Source: Paenibacillaceae bacterium (GTDB taxonomy: Bacteria; Bacillota; Clostridia; Lachnospirales; Lachnospiraceae). From it: DNA of 48,717 nt. Positions 1 to 8,133 of the stretch are shown in pieces (position 1 is the first letter of the stretch; the number at the start of each line of letters is the position of its first letter). The stretch lies in NCBI GenBank assembly GCA_015057775.1, contig SVDT01000005.1, forward strand, positions 1 through 48,717. Reading direction: 5' to 3'. The notes under the pieces are model-generated. The model was not told where the DNA came from and did not search any database. It was given only the letters and a program-made list of their open reading frames with translations. Made by a program: the position numbers and the translations under genes.

Positions 1-234
1 CCTGCAGACAGCTCTTTAGTTGCCCGTATTACGTCAAATCTGGCAGGAGCCCCTGGAAAAATGACCTGCCAGCTTGTTAAACTGAACAGGCAGGAAAATG
101 AAATACATGCAGAACCGGTTTTCGGAAAGTCGGGCCTTATTACGACCATGACAAGAGCTGATGGCTATATTTTAATTGAGGAGAATAAAGAAGGACTTAA
201 AAAAGACGAAATTGTTGAAGTGTTTTATATATAA
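1..234 (+). CDS. moeA: MoeA-type molybdopterin molybdenumtransferase, C-terminal fragment
   Basis: The gene is cut by the left edge; 77 codons remain in frame 1 and end in TAA at 232-234. The visible part matches the small beta-barrel domain IV at the C-terminus of MoeA: an arginine- and serine-rich start, then a glycine-rich GKSGLITTMTRADGYI stretch and a closing KDEIVEVFYI strand. MoeA inserts molybdenum (or tungsten) into adenylylated molybdopterin in the cytoplasm. The next gene starts about 50 bp later and is itself a MoeA, so two MoeA paralogs lie in tandem. The catalytic domain is outside the window, so the family call rests on the tail and the context. Confidence 0.75.
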   Translation, partial: PADSSLVARITSNLAGAPGKMTCQLVKLNRQENEIHAEPVFGKSGLITTMTRADGYILIEENKEGLKKDEIVEVFYI

Positions 235-285
235 AATTACATGATAGTCAGGATTTCCGGGATAAAGCAGAAAGGCATAGAAGCT

Positions 286-2199
286 ATGGCAAACAGAAAT
301 CTCTATTTAAATAATACACCTGTAAATGAAGCGCTGGGCATTTATAAAAAAGCGCTGAAAGATATAGTAAAAATGCAATATGAGGAAATTCCGGTAGAAA
401 AAAGTCTGGGCCGGATAACAAAAGAGGCTGTTTATGCAAGGTGCTCGTCACCTCTTTTTAATGCTGCAGCCATGGATGGGATAGCGGTAATAACAGAAAA
501 AACAAAGGGCGCCTCGGAAAGGACGCCTCTTATTTTAGAAAAGAATAAGGATTTCATTGTGGTTGATACCGGAGATCCTGTTAATTATCCTTATGACGCT
601 GTAATCATGGCAGAGGACCTAATTGAGATTGATGAAAGAACTGTTAAAATTCTGGAGGCAGCAACAGCCTGGCAGCATATCAGACCCATTGGCGAAGATA
701 TCGTATCCGGTGAGATGCTGCTGCCCAGCATGCACAAAATACGACCGATTGACATAGGCGTATTATTTTCCGGCGGAATTATTAAAATCATGGTGGTGAA
801 GCAGCCAAAAGCAGCAATCTTTCCTACCGGAACTGAAATTATAGAACCAACCAAAACGCCGGAAGCAGGAGAAATTATTGAATCAAATTCCAGAATGTTT
901 GAGGCAATGGTAACCTCGTATGGAGGATTAGCAGACCGTTTTCCACCTACCCCGGATGATTACAATAAAATAAAAACGGCGGTTTCAGAAGCACTGGACA
1001 GCTACGATATGGTAATAATCAATGCAGGTTCCAGTGAGGGGACAGAAGATTATACCGTGCATATTTTAAGGGAACTGGGGGAAGTGTTCGTGCATGGGGT
1101 TGCAATTAAACCCGGAAAACCGGTGATACTGGCTGCCGTAAAAGGAAAACCGGTGATCGGTCTTCCAGGTTATCCGGTTTCGGCTTATATTGATTTTGAA
1201 AATTTTGTTAAGCCGGTACTGGCATTGTTAACAGGAGAAACCTACTGTGATAATAATGTGGCAGAGGCAGTGCTGTCAAAGAGAATGATATCTTCTCTAA
1301 AGCATAAAGAATACGTAAGGGTAAAAGTGGGACAGGTAGGTGATAAACTGGTAGCTTCTCCCCTTGCCAGAGGGGCAGGCGCAGCCATGAGCCTTGTGCG
1401 TGCCGACGGTTTCTGTGTGATTGAACAGAATTGTGAAGGAATTGAAGCCGGAGAAATGGTCAGAGTTGAATTGTACAGAAGCTTGCAGGAAATAAGACAT
1501 ACGGTTGTCTGCATTGGCAGCCATGACCTGCTTCTTGACCTGGCTGCTGATCTGATGGCATTCCATTATCCGGGTGTATATCTGTCCAGTACTCATATTG
1601 GAAGTATGGGGGGATTAATGGCACTAAAAAGAGGAGAAGCTCATATCGTACCTGTCCATCTTCTGGATGAAGCCTCTGGTAAATATAATATACCTTATAT
1701 AAAAAGAATGTTTGAAGAACCCATGGCGTTGATTAAAGGGGTTAAACGCATTCAGGGACTCATTGTGCAAAAAGGAAATCCATTGAACTTGAAAGGAATA
1801 GCAGACTTAAGACGATGCAGGTTTGTGAACCGGCAGAGAGGTGCAGGAACAAGAGTATTGTTTGATTATAAACTGAAGCAGGCTGGCATGGACGCTTCTG
1901 AGATTAATGGCTACGACAGAGAGGCAGCCACCCATATGGCTGTGGCGGCTCTTGTTGCCGGGAACAGTGCAGATGCAGCCATGGGTATATTCGCGGCAGC
2001 AAAGGCTATGCAGCTGGATTTCATAGAAGTCGGGCAGGAGGAATATGATTTCGCTGTTCCGGTAAAATATCTGAATCTTCCTGAAATCAAAGCATTTATT
2101 GAAGTATTAAAGAGTAGTGAGCTTCATACACGCTTGGCAAATGCCGGAGGTTACCAGTATGATGAGGCGGGAAACATATGCTATTTAGATGAAGAATAA
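286..2199 (+). CDS. moeA: MoeA fused to a periplasmic-binding-protein-like domain
   Basis: This 637-residue protein has two parts. Residues 1 to about 400 are a full MoeA: AAAMDGIAV and the GSSEGTEDY, KPGKP and GLPGYPVSAY motifs of the MoaB/Mog-like fold are visible, followed by domain IV (ASPLARGAGAAMSLVRADG). Residues of about 410 to 637 form a PBP-like domain (PF12727 type) containing GSHDLLLDLAADL, SSTHIGSMGG and a NRQRGAGTRVLFDY segment, resembling ModA/LysR ligand domains. MoeA catalyses metal insertion into molybdopterin; the extra domain is usually thought to bind oxyanion or cofactor, which is inference. I start at ATG 286 because AAAGG (271-275) lies ten bases upstream and MANRNLYLNNTP is the usual N-terminus. 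An ATG at 241 has no ribosome site. It is probably co-transcribed with its neighbours. Confidence 0.88.
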   Translation: MANRNLYLNNTPVNEALGIYKKALKDIVKMQYEEIPVEKSLGRITKEAVYARCSSPLFNAAAMDGIAVITEKTKGASERTPLILEKNKDFIVVDTGDPVNYPYDAVIMAEDLIEIDERTVKILEAATAWQHIRPIGEDIVSGEMLLPSMHKIRPIDIGVLFSGGIIKIMVVKQPKAAIFPTGTEIIEPTKTPEAGEIIESNSRMFEAMVTSYGGLADRFPPTPDDYNKIKTAVSEALDSYDMVIINAGSSEGTEDYTVHILRELGEVFVHGVAIKPGKPVILAAVKGKPVIGLPGYPVSAYIDFENFVKPVLALLTGETYCDNNVAEAVLSKRMISSLKHKEYVRVKVGQVGDKLVASPLARGAGAAMSLVRADGFCVIEQNCEGIEAGEMVRVELYRSLQEIRHTVVCIGSHDLLLDLAADLMAFHYPGVYLSSTHIGSMGGLMALKRGEAHIVPVHLLDEASGKYNIPYIKRMFEEPMALIKGVKRIQGLIVQKGNPLNLKGIADLRRCRFVNRQRGAGTRVLFDYKLKQAGMDASEINGYDREAATHMAVAALVAGNSADAAMGIFAAAKAMQLDFIEVGQEEYDFAVPVKYLNLPEIKAFIEVLKSSELHTRLANAGGYQYDEAGNICYLDEE

Positions 2200-2211
2200 C
2201 GGGGTACAAAA

Positions 2212-2661
2212 TTGCAGTCAGGATATGTAGAATCACTTCAGATACAAAGAAAAAAAGGTCAGCCATTTGAATGCGTAACATTCGTAGAGCTTGAAGCGGG
2301 TAAAGGGATAGTTGGCGATTGCCATGCTTTAGGAGGAGAGAAACAGATAGCTCTTATTTCGTCAAAATCAAAGCAGTGGATCAGAAAACAGGAAAAAGAA
2401 GGTTTGTGTTTCCTGAAATTTCAGGAAAATATTGTGACCCAGGGGATCGATTATACCCGGCTGAATGAAGGTGATATTCTAATTATAGATCACGCAGCCA
2501 TAGAAATAGGGACATATACCAAACGCTGCTTTCCTGAATGCACACTGAGGCAGACGGATCGCCCATGCGTATTAACTTCGGGTACATGCTTCGGAAAAGT
2601 TAAAAAGTCAGGAAAAATACAAACTGGTGATCAAATCAGGCAGACAGATTCAAAGACCTGA
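2212..2661 (+). CDS. MOSC-domain protein (molybdenum-cofactor associated)
   Basis: 149 residues, about the size of a stand-alone MOSC domain. The GDCHALGGEKQIALIS segment matches the conserved GD-x-H-xx-G motif near the N-terminus, and cysteines occur at KRCFPEC and in the C-terminal third, followed by a final GKIQTGDQI strand typical of the fold. MOSC domains carry sulfur or bind molybdenum cofactor. The start codon is TTG at 2212, 12 bases after the stop of the MoeA fusion, with only a weak GGGG before it. The position suggests the last gene of a moeA-moeA-MOSC operon. The exact substrate cannot be told from the sequence. Confidence 0.8.
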   Translation: MQSGYVESLQIQRKKGQPFECVTFVELEAGKGIVGDCHALGGEKQIALISSKSKQWIRKQEKEGLCFLKFQENIVTQGIDYTRLNEGDILIIDHAAIEIGTYTKRCFPECTLRQTDRPCVLTSGTCFGKVKKSGKIQTGDQIRQTDSKT

Positions 2662-2736
2662 AAAATGGAATATATTACAAAAAATACCACATATAAACAG
2701 ATAAATTTGTTAAAAAAGCAACAAATAAAAAACTAA

Positions 2737-2765
2737 TTGCATTTTTTTGTCGAATAATGTACAAT
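2737..2765 (+). promoter_or_regulatory. Sigma-A promoter of the riboswitch-aor transcript
   Basis: TTGCAT (2737-2742), a 17-nt spacer and TACAAT (2760-2765) lie just upstream of the riboswitch, in an A/T-rich region that follows the MOSC gene. The aptamer would begin almost at the transcription start. Confidence 0.65.
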
Positions 2766-2771
2766 AAATTC

Positions 2772-2857
2772 AAGGATCCGAGTTTTGTCTTGAGTAGATA
2801 AAACCTATGGGTACTAACCTAAGAATTAGTGCCTCCCGCGTTTGGAAAGGACTCCTT
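2772..2857 (+). promoter_or_regulatory. Moco/Tuco-type riboswitch (compact form)
   Basis: The 3' core CCTCCCG (2832-2838) followed by TGGAAAGG (2843-2850) matches the conserved core of the moco RNA as I recall it from the E. coli moaA leader. A 7-bp stem, GTACTAA paired with TTAGTGC, sits directly before the core as in that RNA. Upstream GTTTTGTC pairs with GATAAAAC, and AAGGA (2772-2776) can pair with TCCTT (2853-2857) as P1. The short architecture fits the variant proposed to sense tungsten cofactor, which agrees with the tungsten-type oxidoreductase gene that follows. No run of T residues follows, so control is probably at translation: the C/T-rich strand after the core could pair with the GAAAGGAAAGG ribosome site of the next gene. 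Confidence 0.85.
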
Positions 2858-2908
2858 TTCTATTTCGTTACAGTTTACTTTTAAACAATGAAAGGAAAGG
2901 GTGTTATT

Positions 2909-4702
2909 ATGCAGACAGCGTACAATGGAAAGATAGCCCGAATTAATTTATCAACTGGAGAGATCAGAGTAGAAGAACTTAATATGGATCTGGCCAGAAA
3001 GTTTATCGGAGGCCGCGGTCTCGGTACCAAGATGTTATATGATGAAGGTATTGCAACCGTTGATCCTTTATCGGAAGACAACAAGTTAATTTATATAACC
3101 GGTGCCATGACCGGAACCAAGACACCGACTTCCGGCCGTTATATGGTTGTAACCAAGTCACCGTTAACCGGTATGATTGCAAGTTCTAATTCCGGTGGTG
3201 TATGGGGCGCAAAGCTCAAATATGCAGGGTGGGATGCCATTATAGTGGAAGGAAAGGCAAAGTCACCAGTTTATATCAATGTAGTGGATGATAAGATAGA
3301 GATTCTGCCGGCAGATGAATATGTTGGCATGATGAGTGAAGAAATTGATGAAGAGTTAAAAAAAGTACATGAGAAGTGTTCCGTTTTAAATATCGGACCA
3401 GCAGGCGAAAAATTATCCTTATTAGCCGCAATTATGAATGATAAAGACCGTGCAGCAGGCAGAAGCGGTGTCGGCGCAGTTATGGGGTCAAAGAATTTAA
3501 AAGCGATTACGGCTACAGCAACAAAATCCTCCATTGAATCATATGATCCGGAAGCTTTGCAGGAAGTGACAAAAGGATGTCTGAAGGCGATAAAAGAGAA
3601 TGGGGTTACCGGAGGCGGTTTACCTACATACGGAACGGCAGTACTTGTTAACATTATTAATAATACCGGTGCATTTCCTACCAGAAACTGGCAGGAGTCC
3701 TATTATGAGGAAGCGGACGATACGTCCGGCGAAAGTTTAAAAGACCAGTATCTTGTAAAACAGAGCTTCTGCCACAGATGTCCCATTGGCTGCGGCCGTG
3801 TTATCAATGTTGAGGGTAAGGTTGCAGGCGGACCGGAATATGAACCATTATGGGCATTTGGCGGAAACTGTGGAATTAATGATTTAAATGCAATTAATAC
3901 AGCCAACTACTGGTGCAATGAATATGGATTAGATGCGATCTCTACTCCCTGTACCATTGCAGCAGCCATGGAATTGTATGAAAAGGGTTTGATTAAGGAA
4001 GAAGAATGTGAAGGCGTGCCGTTAAAGTGGGGCAATGCAGAGGCAATCATAGAGTGGACCAAGCGGATGGGTGAGTCTGATATTCCGTTAGCCAGGCTGA
4101 TGGCCCAGGGTTCTTACCGTTTATGTGAATACTATGGACATCCTGAAATTTCCATGAGTGTTAAGAAACAGGAGATGCCCGCATACGATGCACGTGCCAT
4201 CCAGGGAATTGGTATCACCTATGCAACAAGTAACCGGGGTGGCTGTCACGTAAGAGGTTATTTAATCTCACCGGAGATTCTTGGGTTACCCCAGCAGTTA
4301 GACCGTACCGAAACCGAAGGAAAGGCGCTGTGGACGAAGATATTCCAGGACCTGACTGCAGTTATTGATTCTATGGGACTTTGTCTGTTCACCTCGTTTG
4401 CTTTGGGAGCACCTGAATATGCTGCCATGTTAAATGCAGGAACAGGAACCAGCTATACAGCTGAGGAACTTTTAGAAGTAGGGGAGCGGATCTATAACAT
4501 TGAACGGTTGTTTAACAAAGCTGCGGGTATGAAGCCGGAAGATGACAGACTTCCAAAACGTCTGACAGAGCAGCCGATTCCGGATGGTCCATCCAAAGGA
4601 CAGGTAAGCCAGATTAATATTACATTACCGGAATATTACAAAGTACGCGGTTGGGAAAATGCATTTCCTACTGAGGAAACATTAGCACGTCTGGGCTTAT
4701 AG
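2909..4702 (+). CDS. aor: Aldehyde:ferredoxin oxidoreductase (tungsten enzyme)
   Basis: 597 residues, normal for the AOR family. It oxidises aldehydes to acids (or the reverse) with ferredoxin, using a tungsten bis-pyranopterin and one [4Fe-4S] cluster in the cytoplasm. The N-terminal YNGKIARINLSTGEI and GGRGLGTK motifs are typical. NDKDRAAGRSGVGAVMGSKN is the pterin-contact region. CHRCPIGC near residues 287-294 supplies three cluster cysteines, and MGLCLF near residue 491 probably supplies the fourth. I start at ATG 2909, seven bases after AAAGGAAAGGG; an ATG at 2888 lies upstream of that site. A cofactor riboswitch precedes the gene. A MoaD-like carrier and an E1-like enzyme follow, which suggests dedicated pterin dithiolene formation. 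Confidence 0.93.
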   Translation: MQTAYNGKIARINLSTGEIRVEELNMDLARKFIGGRGLGTKMLYDEGIATVDPLSEDNKLIYITGAMTGTKTPTSGRYMVVTKSPLTGMIASSNSGGVWGAKLKYAGWDAIIVEGKAKSPVYINVVDDKIEILPADEYVGMMSEEIDEELKKVHEKCSVLNIGPAGEKLSLLAAIMNDKDRAAGRSGVGAVMGSKNLKAITATATKSSIESYDPEALQEVTKGCLKAIKENGVTGGGLPTYGTAVLVNIINNTGAFPTRNWQESYYEEADDTSGESLKDQYLVKQSFCHRCPIGCGRVINVEGKVAGGPEYEPLWAFGGNCGINDLNAINTANYWCNEYGLDAISTPCTIAAAMELYEKGLIKEEECEGVPLKWGNAEAIIEWTKRMGESDIPLARLMAQGSYRLCEYYGHPEISMSVKKQEMPAYDARAIQGIGITYATSNRGGCHVRGYLISPEILGLPQQLDRTETEGKALWTKIFQDLTAVIDSMGLCLFTSFALGAPEYAAMLNAGTGTSYTAEELLEVGERIYNIERLFNKAAGMKPEDDRLPKRLTEQPIPDGPSKGQVSQINITLPEYYKVRGWENAFPTEETLARLGL

Positions 4703-4752
4703 TCTCCATACCGGTAACAAAAAAGTAATAAAGTCGTGCCACTATTATATAC

Positions 4753-4800
4753 AGGAAGGATTTTAAGTGAAAGCGATGCTTCATTTATAAAATCCTTCCT
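4753..4800 (+). repeat. Long perfect-stem hairpin between aor and moaD
   Basis: AGGAAGGATTTTA (4753-4765) is the exact reverse complement of TAAAATCCTTCCT (4788-4800). The inner segments GTGAAAGC and GCTTCAT extend the stem with small bulges around a GAT loop. Only A/T-mixed sequence follows rather than a T run, so it is not a classical terminator. It could be an mRNA-processing or stabilising element that separates high expression of the oxidoreductase from lower expression of the carrier genes; that role is inference. Confidence 0.6.
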
Positions 4801-4861
4801 ATATTTATATAATAAAGAATACGACAGTATAAAACACGGTAAATCAACAATGGAGGTTATG

Positions 4862-5083
4862 ATGATAGAAGTAAGATTATTTGCTACATTCCGTGAAGGC
4901 AGGCAAAAGATTACCTTCCTGGAGGCAGGTCAGTTTCAGACAGCTGCTCAGGTAATCGATTATTTTCACATACCTCATGAAGAGGTGGCAATCTGCTTAA
5001 TTAATGGAAGGCATTCTAAGTTAGATGCTTCTGTGAAAAATGAGGATGTTCTGGCTCTGTTTCCACCGGTAGGAGGAGGCTGA
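4862..5083 (+). CDS. moaD: MoaD/ThiS-family sulfur carrier protein
   Basis: 73 residues with the beta-grasp pattern of MoaD and the hallmark di-glycine C-terminus (PPVGGG), which is adenylylated and thiocarboxylated to deliver sulfur to precursor Z or a related acceptor. EVRLFATFREGRQ and DVLALFPPVGGG are typical MoaD strands. I chose ATG 4862 because GGAGG (4852-4856) is five bases upstream; ATG 4859 is only two bases from it. Longer upstream extensions would run through the preceding hairpin and are unlikely. Two bases separate it from the E1-like gene, so the carrier and its activating enzyme are a pair, placed behind a tungsten oxidoreductase. Confidence 0.85.
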   Translation: MIEVRLFATFREGRQKITFLEAGQFQTAAQVIDYFHIPHEEVAICLINGRHSKLDASVKNEDVLALFPPVGGG

Positions 5084-5085
5084 TT

Positions 5086-5802
5086 ATGAGATATGAACGT
5101 CAGATTTTAATGAAGGAAATTGGTGAAGAGGGACAGAACACATTAAAAAAATCAAAAGTCACAGTAATTGGTGCAGGAGGTCTTGCTTCACCAGTTCTGA
5201 CTTACCTGGCATGTGCAGGAGTGGGAACAATAACGCTGATTGATTATGATACAGTATCAGATTCCAACTTAAACAGGCAATTCCTTTACCATGAAAAAGA
5301 TATGGGAATGAATAGAGCAGAGCTGGCTGGAGAGGTCTTAAACAGCTTAAACTCTCAAATCACAATCAATCCTGTTTCTGAAAGGATAGACGAAGAGAAT
5401 ATTGGGAAGATAATCAATGGTGCAGATGTAGTAATTGATTGTGTTGATAATGTAGAAACAAGATTAATTGTGAACAGGGAATGTATAAAACAGGATATTC
5501 CTTTGGTTGAAGGCGGGGTATACGGTTTTTATGGTTTTGTTATGTCAATAAAACAGGATTTTCCATGTCTGGAATGCATTGGCTATGGTAATACAAAGCT
5601 GAAACGGCCAGGTCCGGTACTGGGAGCAGTGGTTGGTGTGATCGGTTCCTTACAGGCAGTAGAATGCATTAAAATATTGCTGGGGTTGGATGAAGTTCTT
5701 TATGGAAAGTTGTTAAATTATGATGGTCTTTTAGTAAGCTTTGATTTGGTTGAACTGCAGAAGAATGATCTGTGCGAAGTTCATGGATTGCTGAAAGATT
5801 AA
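5086..5802 (+). CDS. moeB: MoeB/ThiF/HesA-family E1-like adenylyltransferase
   Basis: 238 residues, the size of MoeB or ThiF without a rhodanese tail. It activates the C-terminal glycine of the adjacent carrier with ATP. The N-terminal RYERQILMKEIGEEGQ, the nucleotide-binding GAGGLASP (about residues 29-36), DYDTVSDSNLNRQ and DCVDNVETR motifs are all present. One CxxC zinc motif is seen (CLEC). The second pair expected near the C-terminus is reduced to a single cysteine next to a histidine (LCEVHG), so the zinc site may be altered. ATG follows the overlapping AGGAGG of the moaD end. MoeB is favoured over ThiF only because of the molybdopterin context. Confidence 0.82.
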   Translation: MRYERQILMKEIGEEGQNTLKKSKVTVIGAGGLASPVLTYLACAGVGTITLIDYDTVSDSNLNRQFLYHEKDMGMNRAELAGEVLNSLNSQITINPVSERIDEENIGKIINGADVVIDCVDNVETRLIVNRECIKQDIPLVEGGVYGFYGFVMSIKQDFPCLECIGYGNTKLKRPGPVLGAVVGVIGSLQAVECIKILLGLDEVLYGKLLNYDGLLVSFDLVELQKNDLCEVHGLLKD

Positions 5803-5817
5803 TGATAATAATTATAT

Positions 5818-5852
5818 GGGCTCCAGTCATAACTGACTGAAGCCCGTTTTTG
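5818..5852 (+). terminator. Intrinsic terminator after the moaD-moeB operon
   Basis: GGGCTCCAGTCA pairs with TGACTGAAGCCC (one mismatch) around a TAAC loop and is followed by GTTTTTG. The convergent gene on the other strand ends four bases further on. Confidence 0.85.
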
Positions 5853-5855
5853 TTA

Positions 5856-6572
5856 TCAGATATATATAATTTCCACTCCTGCAAAATTAAGTTCCCCTAC
5901 CAGTTTTAAAACCGGAGCAGTATTACTGGTGACAAACCCTCTCCCTTTCTCACTGACTCCACCGACCACGGATTCGATCTCATTTTCCACCCGCCACTCT
6001 TTCGGAACATAAAGTTCGATTCCGCAGAAGTTACCGCTGATTCGTACAATGGCCTCTGTTTCCACGTGTGCTTTATTAAAATAAACCTGTATGGAGCCAA
6101 AACTGCAGTCTAAGTCAGCCTGTTTAAAATCATCTGAGTTTATATATTTTGTGCTGGATCCAAACGTAGTGCTTTGTTTTACATGGTCATTGTCTTCTAT
6201 ATCGATCACTTCCACCTGTGGGTCCTGATTAAAGCTGTTGTATTTATGATGATGGTTATACCAATAATGGTTCTTCTTGTGAAACAGTAACGATAACCCG
6301 ATGCTTCCCAGGAGTGCTACTGCAAGGACAGTCCAGGGGGTGAGGCTTTCGATCCCCAGAACCTTGTCATAGGTGATGCACAGGAATGCAATTGGAAATA
6401 AGATTCCTGAAAAATTTAAGCGCGGAATACTTTTTACGATGATGGCCAGCATAAATACAGTGAAAACTAAGGAAAATGGGCTGAAGCTTCCAAGATATCC
6501 CAGTTTTCCGATTATTACAAATGCGGCTGCCAGGAGAAACATGATTCCCCAAAATAATCTATTTTTTTGCAT
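5856..6572 (-). CDS. LiaF-like membrane protein (DUF5668 plus C-terminal LiaF domain)
   Basis: 238 residues. The first half holds four hydrophobic segments (for example FWGIMFLLAAAFVIIG and WTVLAVALLGSIGLSLLF), followed by a charged linker rich in His/Asn and then a beta-rich domain from about residue 140 with an FGSSTKYINSDDFKQADLDC start and a VGGVSEKG turn. This layout resembles LiaF/VraT-type proteins that modulate cell-envelope stress signalling. I start at ATG 6572, where GAGAGG lies nine bases upstream; longer forms would overlap the preceding gene. It lies 20 bp downstream of a LytTR regulator and is surely co-transcribed. The stress signal is unknown. Confidence 0.75.
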   Translation of the reverse strand: MQKNRLFWGIMFLLAAAFVIIGKLGYLGSFSPFSLVFTVFMLAIIVKSIPRLNFSGILFPIAFLCITYDKVLGIESLTPWTVLAVALLGSIGLSLLFHKKNHYWYNHHHKYNSFNQDPQVEVIDIEDNDHVKQSTTFGSSTKYINSDDFKQADLDCSFGSIQVYFNKAHVETEAIVRISGNFCGIELYVPKEWRVENEIESVVGGVSEKGRGFVTSNTAPVLKLVGELNFAGVEIIYI

Positions 6573-6592
6573 AATGATTTTACCTCTCTTTT

Positions 6593-7054
6593 TTATCGTT
6601 CCATGTGCTGGTGATCCAGCTTCCATTTTAAAAGCTTATAGTAGTTTCTTGATACATAGACCTTTTTATAGGAGTTTTGAAATTCCACTCTGCTGGAGGC
6701 AGTGGGGCTGCGTGTGATGCTGTAAACCTTTGTGGTGTTTAATATTGTGGATTTTGAGATTCTCATAAAATAAGGGGGGAGAAGCTCTTCCAGTTCATAA
6801 AGCTTATATTCTACCAGAAATTCATCATCGGTTGTATGGGCAAAAATGCCCTTGTCTGCAGTCTCAAAAAACAGGACTCTGCTTACATGAAAATAGAATT
6901 CCGTATCATTTTGATAGAAAATCATTTGTGTCTGGCTGTTATCCAGTTCCGAAATCATTTTTTGAATCAGGGTAATTTCCTCGTTGATTACAGGACAGCG
7001 GATACGCAATTCACTTTCCTGTAAAGCCGTATCAATTTCTATTTGAATTTTCAT
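6593..7054 (-). CDS. LytTR-family DNA-binding regulator
   Basis: 153 residues without a receiver domain. The C-terminal ~100 residues match LytTR: FYFHVSRVLFFETADKGIFAHT, then YKLYELEELLPPYFMRISKSTILNTTKV and a final VSRNYYKLLKWKL. LytTR proteins bind DNA through a beta-fold. The N-terminal MKIQIEIDTALQESELRIRC is the usual short prefix of these stand-alone regulators. The nearest good ribosome site, AGGAGG, is about 17 bases upstream of ATG 7054, which is long; a different start cannot be excluded. It pairs with the LiaF-like gene, a common arrangement in Firmicutes. Confidence 0.85.
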   Translation of the reverse strand: MKIQIEIDTALQESELRIRCPVINEEITLIQKMISELDNSQTQMIFYQNDTEFYFHVSRVLFFETADKGIFAHTTDDEFLVEYKLYELEELLPPYFMRISKSTILNTTKVYSITRSPTASSRVEFQNSYKKVYVSRNYYKLLKWKLDHQHMER

Positions 7055-7121
7055 AATAAAGTGATATCCATCCTCCTGTTCTTTCTGGTCAGCTGCCGGC
7101 GCCTGTTTTTAATATGTGCTA

Positions 7122-7150
7122 ATTTTATCTGAAAATAACAGCGATGTAAA
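7122..7150 (-). promoter_or_regulatory. Promoter of the LytTR-LiaF operon
   Basis: Reading leftward, TTTACA (7150-7145), a 17-nt spacer and TAAAAT (7127-7122) precede the LytTR gene by about 70 bases. The rest of the 232-nt gap to the AraC gene shows only a TATACT-like -10 near 7252 in the other direction. Confidence 0.55.
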
Positions 7151-7286
7151 TATGTTTCAGGCAAGTGGTGGGTTATTGGCGGTAAGAGGTGTATTTTTAT
7201 ACAGTGAAAGGCAATATCATACAAGAAAGTAGCTACCATCTATGTTATACTATGCATTAGACAGGAGAGAAAGGAGGGACCCGTTT

Positions 7287-8105
7287 ATGAAGCAGGAAAT
7301 ACGGACTGTGAAATATGATGGGGAATTAAATGTTGAGGCCTATCATTTTCAGGGGATTATGCAAAAGTTTCCCAACCACTTTCATGATTATTACGTAATT
7401 GGGTTCATTGACGCTGGCCAGCGGTATCTGCACTGTAAAAACAAGGATTATACCATAGAACCAGGAGATTTATTGTTATTTAATCCCCGGGATAATCATG
7501 CCTGCGAACAGATTGACGGAAAAGCGTTTGATTATCGGTGTATTAATATCCAGCCTGAAATTATGAAAAAGGCAATGTTAGAAATAACCGGGAAAGAGTA
7601 TCTGCCTTATTTCACGTCTCAGGTAATTTTTCACAGTGAGCTGGTTGTGATACTAAAGGAGCTTCATCAGATGATTATGGAGGAAGAAACGGATTTTAAA
7701 AAAGAGGAGATATTCTTTTTCCTTCTGGGGCAGTTGATTGAAGAATACACAAAACAGCATCTGCCAAAAGAACAAATGGTGCAAAGCACTAAGGCAACGG
7801 TGGTCTGCCAATTCCTGGAGTCTCATTATATGGAAAATATCTCTCTCAATGATCTTTGTAATATGACTGGGCTGAGTAAATACTACCTGCTTCGGTCATT
7901 CACCAGGCAAAAGGGAATCTCTCCTTACAGCTATCTGGAAACCATACGGATTGACAGAGCAAAGAAGCTGCTGGAGCAAGGGGCCATGCCTGTGGAGGCA
8001 GCAATTCAGACCGGATTCAGTGATCAAAGCCATTTTTCCAACTTTTTTAAACGCTACATAGGACTTACACCAAAGCAGTATAGTAAAATATTTAAAGATA
8101 CTTGA
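7287..8105 (+). CDS. AraC-family transcriptional regulator with cupin sensor domain
   Basis: 272 residues. The N-terminal half is an AraC-type cupin: FPNHFHDYYVIGFIDAGQRY and GDLLLFNPRDNHACE. The C-terminal ~100 residues carry two helix-turn-helix units, NISLNDLCNMTGLSKYYLLRSFTRQKGISPYSY and PVEAAIQTGFSDQSHFSNFFKRYIGLTPKQY. I use ATG 7287, eight bases after AAAGGAGGG; an ATG 45 bases upstream lacks such a site. The EamA transporter gene starts 28 bp downstream, so this is probably its regulator. The ligand is not apparent. Confidence 0.88.
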   Translation: MKQEIRTVKYDGELNVEAYHFQGIMQKFPNHFHDYYVIGFIDAGQRYLHCKNKDYTIEPGDLLLFNPRDNHACEQIDGKAFDYRCINIQPEIMKKAMLEITGKEYLPYFTSQVIFHSELVVILKELHQMIMEEETDFKKEEIFFFLLGQLIEEYTKQHLPKEQMVQSTKATVVCQFLESHYMENISLNDLCNMTGLSKYYLLRSFTRQKGISPYSYLETIRIDRAKKLLEQGAMPVEAAIQTGFSDQSHFSNFFKRYIGLTPKQYSKIFKDT

Positions 8106-8133
8106 TGCTGACTGATAAAAAGAAAGGGTTTTC

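Noticed and set aside
241..285. Longer N-terminus for the MoeA fusion starting at ATG 241
   Set aside because: No ribosome site precedes it, the extra 15 residues do not match MoeA, and AAAGG is correctly placed for ATG 286.
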